Assembly (NCBI GenBank): GCA_013203545.1 | Contig: JABMQA010001261.1 | Coordinates: forward strand, 1-9,674 | Length of the DNA: 9,674 bases | Reading direction: 5' to 3' | Source: Bacteroidota bacterium | GTDB lineage: Bacteria > Bacteroidota > Bacteroidia > Bacteroidales > 4484-276 | Shown: positions 7,676-9,674 of the stretch, one piece after another | Numbering within the stretch: the first letter of the stretch is position 1 | Layout: each line of letters begins with the position of its first letter | Program-made: the position numbers and the translations under genes | Notes under the pieces: generated by a model | Database searches by the model: none | Told to the model about the DNA's origin: nothing | Seen by the model: the letters and a program-made list of their open reading frames with translations, nothing else

Positions 7676-8417
7676 TCACTTTGCATCCCACGATGAAAGA
7701 TATCTGAACAGTGCGCTTAAGGCTGCCGGAATGATCGAACGATGGATGATTTCGGAAGACGGCAGGATGTATCATGTTTTCAAAAATGGTGAAGCCAGGG
7801 TAAATGGGTTTCTGGAGGATTACAGCAATGTGGGATATGCATTTATTCATCTTTACCTGGCAAGCGGTGATGTAAAATGGACCGACCTGGCAACCCGGCT
7901 GACCAACTATGCCATTTCACATTTCTTTGATAAAAGCTAAAATCTGTTCTGGTTTACCAGCGATCTGGATGATGCATTGTCAGCAAGGACAAAGGAAATC
8001 TATGATAACGTCATTCCTTCATCTAACTCGGTTATGGCTTTTACACTTAATGAATTGTCTCAAATAACTACCAACAGGGAGTTTGAAAAAATTGCGTTCT
8101 CGATGTTAAAGTCAATCGGAAATAACCTGACACGGCATGCTTCCTCCTTTGCACACTGGGGCGCTTTGATGCTGAATCATGTAAATAATTTCTATACAAT
8201 TGTTATCACCGGGCCGGATGCGGGGTTGTGGCAGCACGAATTGTACGAAAAATGTAAATATCCCTTAAAAATAATCCTATGGGGGAATGATGGTGCGACA
8301 CTGCCTGTTTTTCACGGACGGTTAGGAAAAGGCCAAACCACGATTTATGTTTGTGCCGGCAATGTTTGCAAGCTCCCGGTTCATTCCGTGGAAGAGGCGT
8401 TACGACAAATTTGCTAA
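7668..8417 (+). pseudogene. Remnant of a YyaL/DUF255 (SSP411-type) gene, N-terminus lost and interrupted by a stop
   Basis: The frame from 7668 to 8417 reads as the C-terminal third of a YyaL-like protein, broken by TAA at 7938-7940. Before the stop it encodes SALKAAGMIERWMISEDGRMY and then ARVNGFLEDYSNVGYAFIHLY. After the stop, in the same frame, it continues with NLFWFTSDLDDALSARTKE, YDNVIPSSNSVMAF and, near the end, TTIYVCAGNVCKLPVHSVEE. These blocks are in family order, including the late Cys-x4-Cys, and the terminal stop is where expected. Intact members are about 600-700 residues: an N-terminal thioredoxin-like domain followed by a helical barrel resembling N-acylglucosamine 2-epimerases; their function is unsettled. 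Here the thioredoxin-like domain and the first half of the barrel are absent, and homology starts just after the preceding dehydrogenase stop. The frame is closed upstream by TGA at 7665-7667. The TAA could come from one substitution in a codon such as GAA or AAA. No promoter or plausible start is seen, so a functional product is unlikely. Confidence 0.88.
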
Positions 8418-8451
8418 TGAGTTGCGTATTGTTTACTCCGAAATAAAGAAA

Positions 8452-9674
8452 TTAATCATCAGAAAAGTCTTTCAGCAGTTTTCGATAGGACGAAAAAATC
8501 CTTGCACGGGAAACAAATCCCAGGTATTTCCCATCTTTAATCACCACAAGGTTGAATTTTCCGGTGGTTTGAAATTTTTGTGCCACATCTTCCATCGACT
8601 CGTCTGGATCTACGGTCTTTTCGGGCATAAACATTAAATCCCTCACATAGGTTGTATCATACATCTCGGGGTGGAACATGATATTCCTGATGTGGTCCAT
8701 AAAAATGATACCGTAGAAATTGCCCTCTTTATCAACCACCGGGAAAATATTCCTCGATGAATTGGAAACAACATGAACCAGATCACCCAGGGTGGCGTCC
8801 GGGTGGATGGTGTTGAAATTCTTTTCGATAAGTTTTTTTACCTTCATCATCGATAAAACCGCTTTATCCTTGTGATGGGTCATCAATTCGCCCCTTTGTG
8901 CAAGCCGTTTGGTATAAATCGAGTGGGGCTCAAAATACATGATGGTAAGGTATGAGATGGTGGCCGTAATGATCAGGGGAGGAAACAATTCGTACCCTCC
9001 CGTAATTTCGGCAATTAAAAAAATCGCTGTTAAGGGCGCATGCATAACCCCTGCCATAATCCCTGCCATTCCGACCAGCGAAAAATTACTTTCTGATACG
9101 GAAAGGGTAGTTGTTGAATTGATAAGTCTGGCAATGAAAAAACCAGTGACACCACCCATGAAAAGAGATGGCGCAAAAATACCACCAACACCACCACTCC
9201 CGGTAGTTACCGACATGGCAACAACTTTAAAAAACATGATCAACAACAGGATGAACAAAAAGAGCCACCTGTTTTCGATCAAATTTTTAAAAATACTCTG
9301 GTTGATGATGGTCTCACCATTTCCCTGTAAAATATCCATTAATGCTTCATAGCCTTCACCCAGAAGGGAGGGAAAGATAAAGATAAGCAAACCCAGAATC
9401 GAACCACCTATCAGTATTTTTATGGATGCCCGGTTTATCTTGCTGAACCTGCTTTCGACATACATGGTTATTTTGGTAAAATAATAGGATACCAGTCCCG
9501 AAAAAACACCCAGGAAAATGAATAGTGGAATTTCATTCAACGCAAACGGGGCGGTGACATCAAACGTAAAAACAACACCTTTTCCCATAAAAAAATAAGC
9601 CATGGTTGCGCCGGTAACAGCCGAAATAAGTAAAGGGATCAGGGTTGCCATAGTCAGGTCGATCATCAACACCT
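8452..9674 (-). CDS. CLC-family chloride channel/transporter with two CBS domains, C-terminal part (5' end outside window)
   Basis: CLC proteins are dimeric inner-membrane chloride channels or chloride/proton antiporters. The minus-strand frame is open to the window edge, so the GTG at 9670-9672 is an internal codon and not a proven start; about 407 residues are visible. Several hydrophobic helices cover fragment residues 8-28, 47-65, 86-104, 135-155, 165-185 and 195-245. The signature GSGGVGGIFAPSLFMGG holds the GxFxP chloride-site motif (GIFAP at 164-168), and Tyr253 in SIYTKRLAQRG is the likely counterpart of the inner-gate tyrosine Y445 of E. coli ClcA. Two CBS domains follow in the cytoplasm, at about 276-335 and 342-400; such domains often bind nucleotides and modulate transport. 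The selectivity motifs GSGIP and GREGP, with the gating glutamate, and the proton glutamate lie off the window, so channel and antiporter cannot be told apart. The gene ends with TAA and converges on the yyaL-like remnant, 34 bases away; I see no clear terminator hairpin between them. Confidence 0.94.
   Translation of the reverse strand, partial: VLMIDLTMATLIPLLISAVTGATMAYFFMGKGVVFTFDVTAPFALNEIPLFIFLGVFSGLVSYYFTKITMYVESRFSKINRASIKILIGGSILGLLIFIFPSLLGEGYEALMDILQGNGETIINQSIFKNLIENRWLFLFILLLIMFFKVVAMSVTTGSGGVGGIFAPSLFMGGVTGFFIARLINSTTTLSVSESNFSLVGMAGIMAGVMHAPLTAIFLIAEITGGYELFPPLIITATISYLTIMYFEPHSIYTKRLAQRGELMTHHKDKAVLSMMKVKKLIEKNFNTIHPDATLGDLVHVVSNSSRNIFPVVDKEGNFYGIIFMDHIRNIMFHPEMYDTTYVRDLMFMPEKTVDPDESMEDVAQKFQTTGKFNLVVIKDGKYLGFVSRARIFSSYRKLLKDFSDD

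Noticed and set aside
7938..7940. The in-frame TAA could be a recoded or readthrough codon in a functional gene.
   Set aside because: No recoding element is visible, TAA is the normal stop of other genes here (pheT, CLC), and the gene is also missing its N-terminal two thirds. Decay explains both.
7731..8417. Two separate small genes (7731-7940 and 7977-8417) in the same frame.
   Set aside because: Their translations are contiguous parts of one YyaL-like protein, and the bases between (7941-7976) continue the homology (NLFWFTSDLDDA), so they are pieces of one broken gene.
8418..8451. A bidirectional terminator between the convergent remnant and CLC gene.
   Set aside because: I found no inverted repeat with a GC-rich stem in these 34 bases.
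8939..9352. A 137-codon plus-strand frame.
   Set aside because: It lies opposite the CLC membrane domain, which carries recognisable motifs on the minus strand.
1..9674. Mobile elements, CRISPR arrays, tRNA or rRNA genes, or a defence or other novel system.
   Set aside because: No transposase, integrase, spaced direct repeats, tRNA cloverleaf or rRNA sequence was recognised, and coding sequence of known families fills nearly all of the window.

Overview
The window looks like ordinary chromosome from a member of the Bacteroidota, possibly Bacteroidales or a related order. Three things suggest this. The arginine decarboxylase is of the short type I associate with Bacteroidota. Two genes are preceded by the phylum's -7 promoter element (TAnnTTTG, here TACATTTG). 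Start codons sit behind A/T-rich leaders with no Shine-Dalgarno sequence. The genus cannot be decided from the sequence.

Layout, left to right. Bases 1-1062 hold the 3' part of leuS (leucyl-tRNA synthetase), cut by the window edge. At 1129-1938 is an exported DUF3108 protein of unknown role. At 2054-3445 is a short fold-III PLP arginine decarboxylase (speA type) with its own promoter. At 3549-6011 is full-length pheT (phenylalanyl-tRNA synthetase beta chain), also with its own promoter. Twenty bases after pheT comes an unusually long nucleotide-sugar dehydrogenase (6032-7675), probably co-transcribed with it. Directly after its stop codon lies the broken remnant of a YyaL/DUF255-type gene (7668-8417): the N-terminal two thirds are absent and an in-frame TAA splits the rest. 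The window ends with the 3' part of a CLC chloride channel/transporter gene carrying two CBS domains, on the minus strand (8452-9674), convergent with the remnant.

The genes do not form one pathway. Two are housekeeping translation enzymes, one starts polyamine synthesis, one supplies sugar acids for surface polysaccharide, one is an envelope protein of unknown function and one is an ion transporter. I see no mobile element, CRISPR array, RNA gene, phage gene or defence system, and no convincing new biological system. The most informative oddity is the decayed yyaL-like fragment, which marks a past deletion or rearrangement just downstream of the dehydrogenase.
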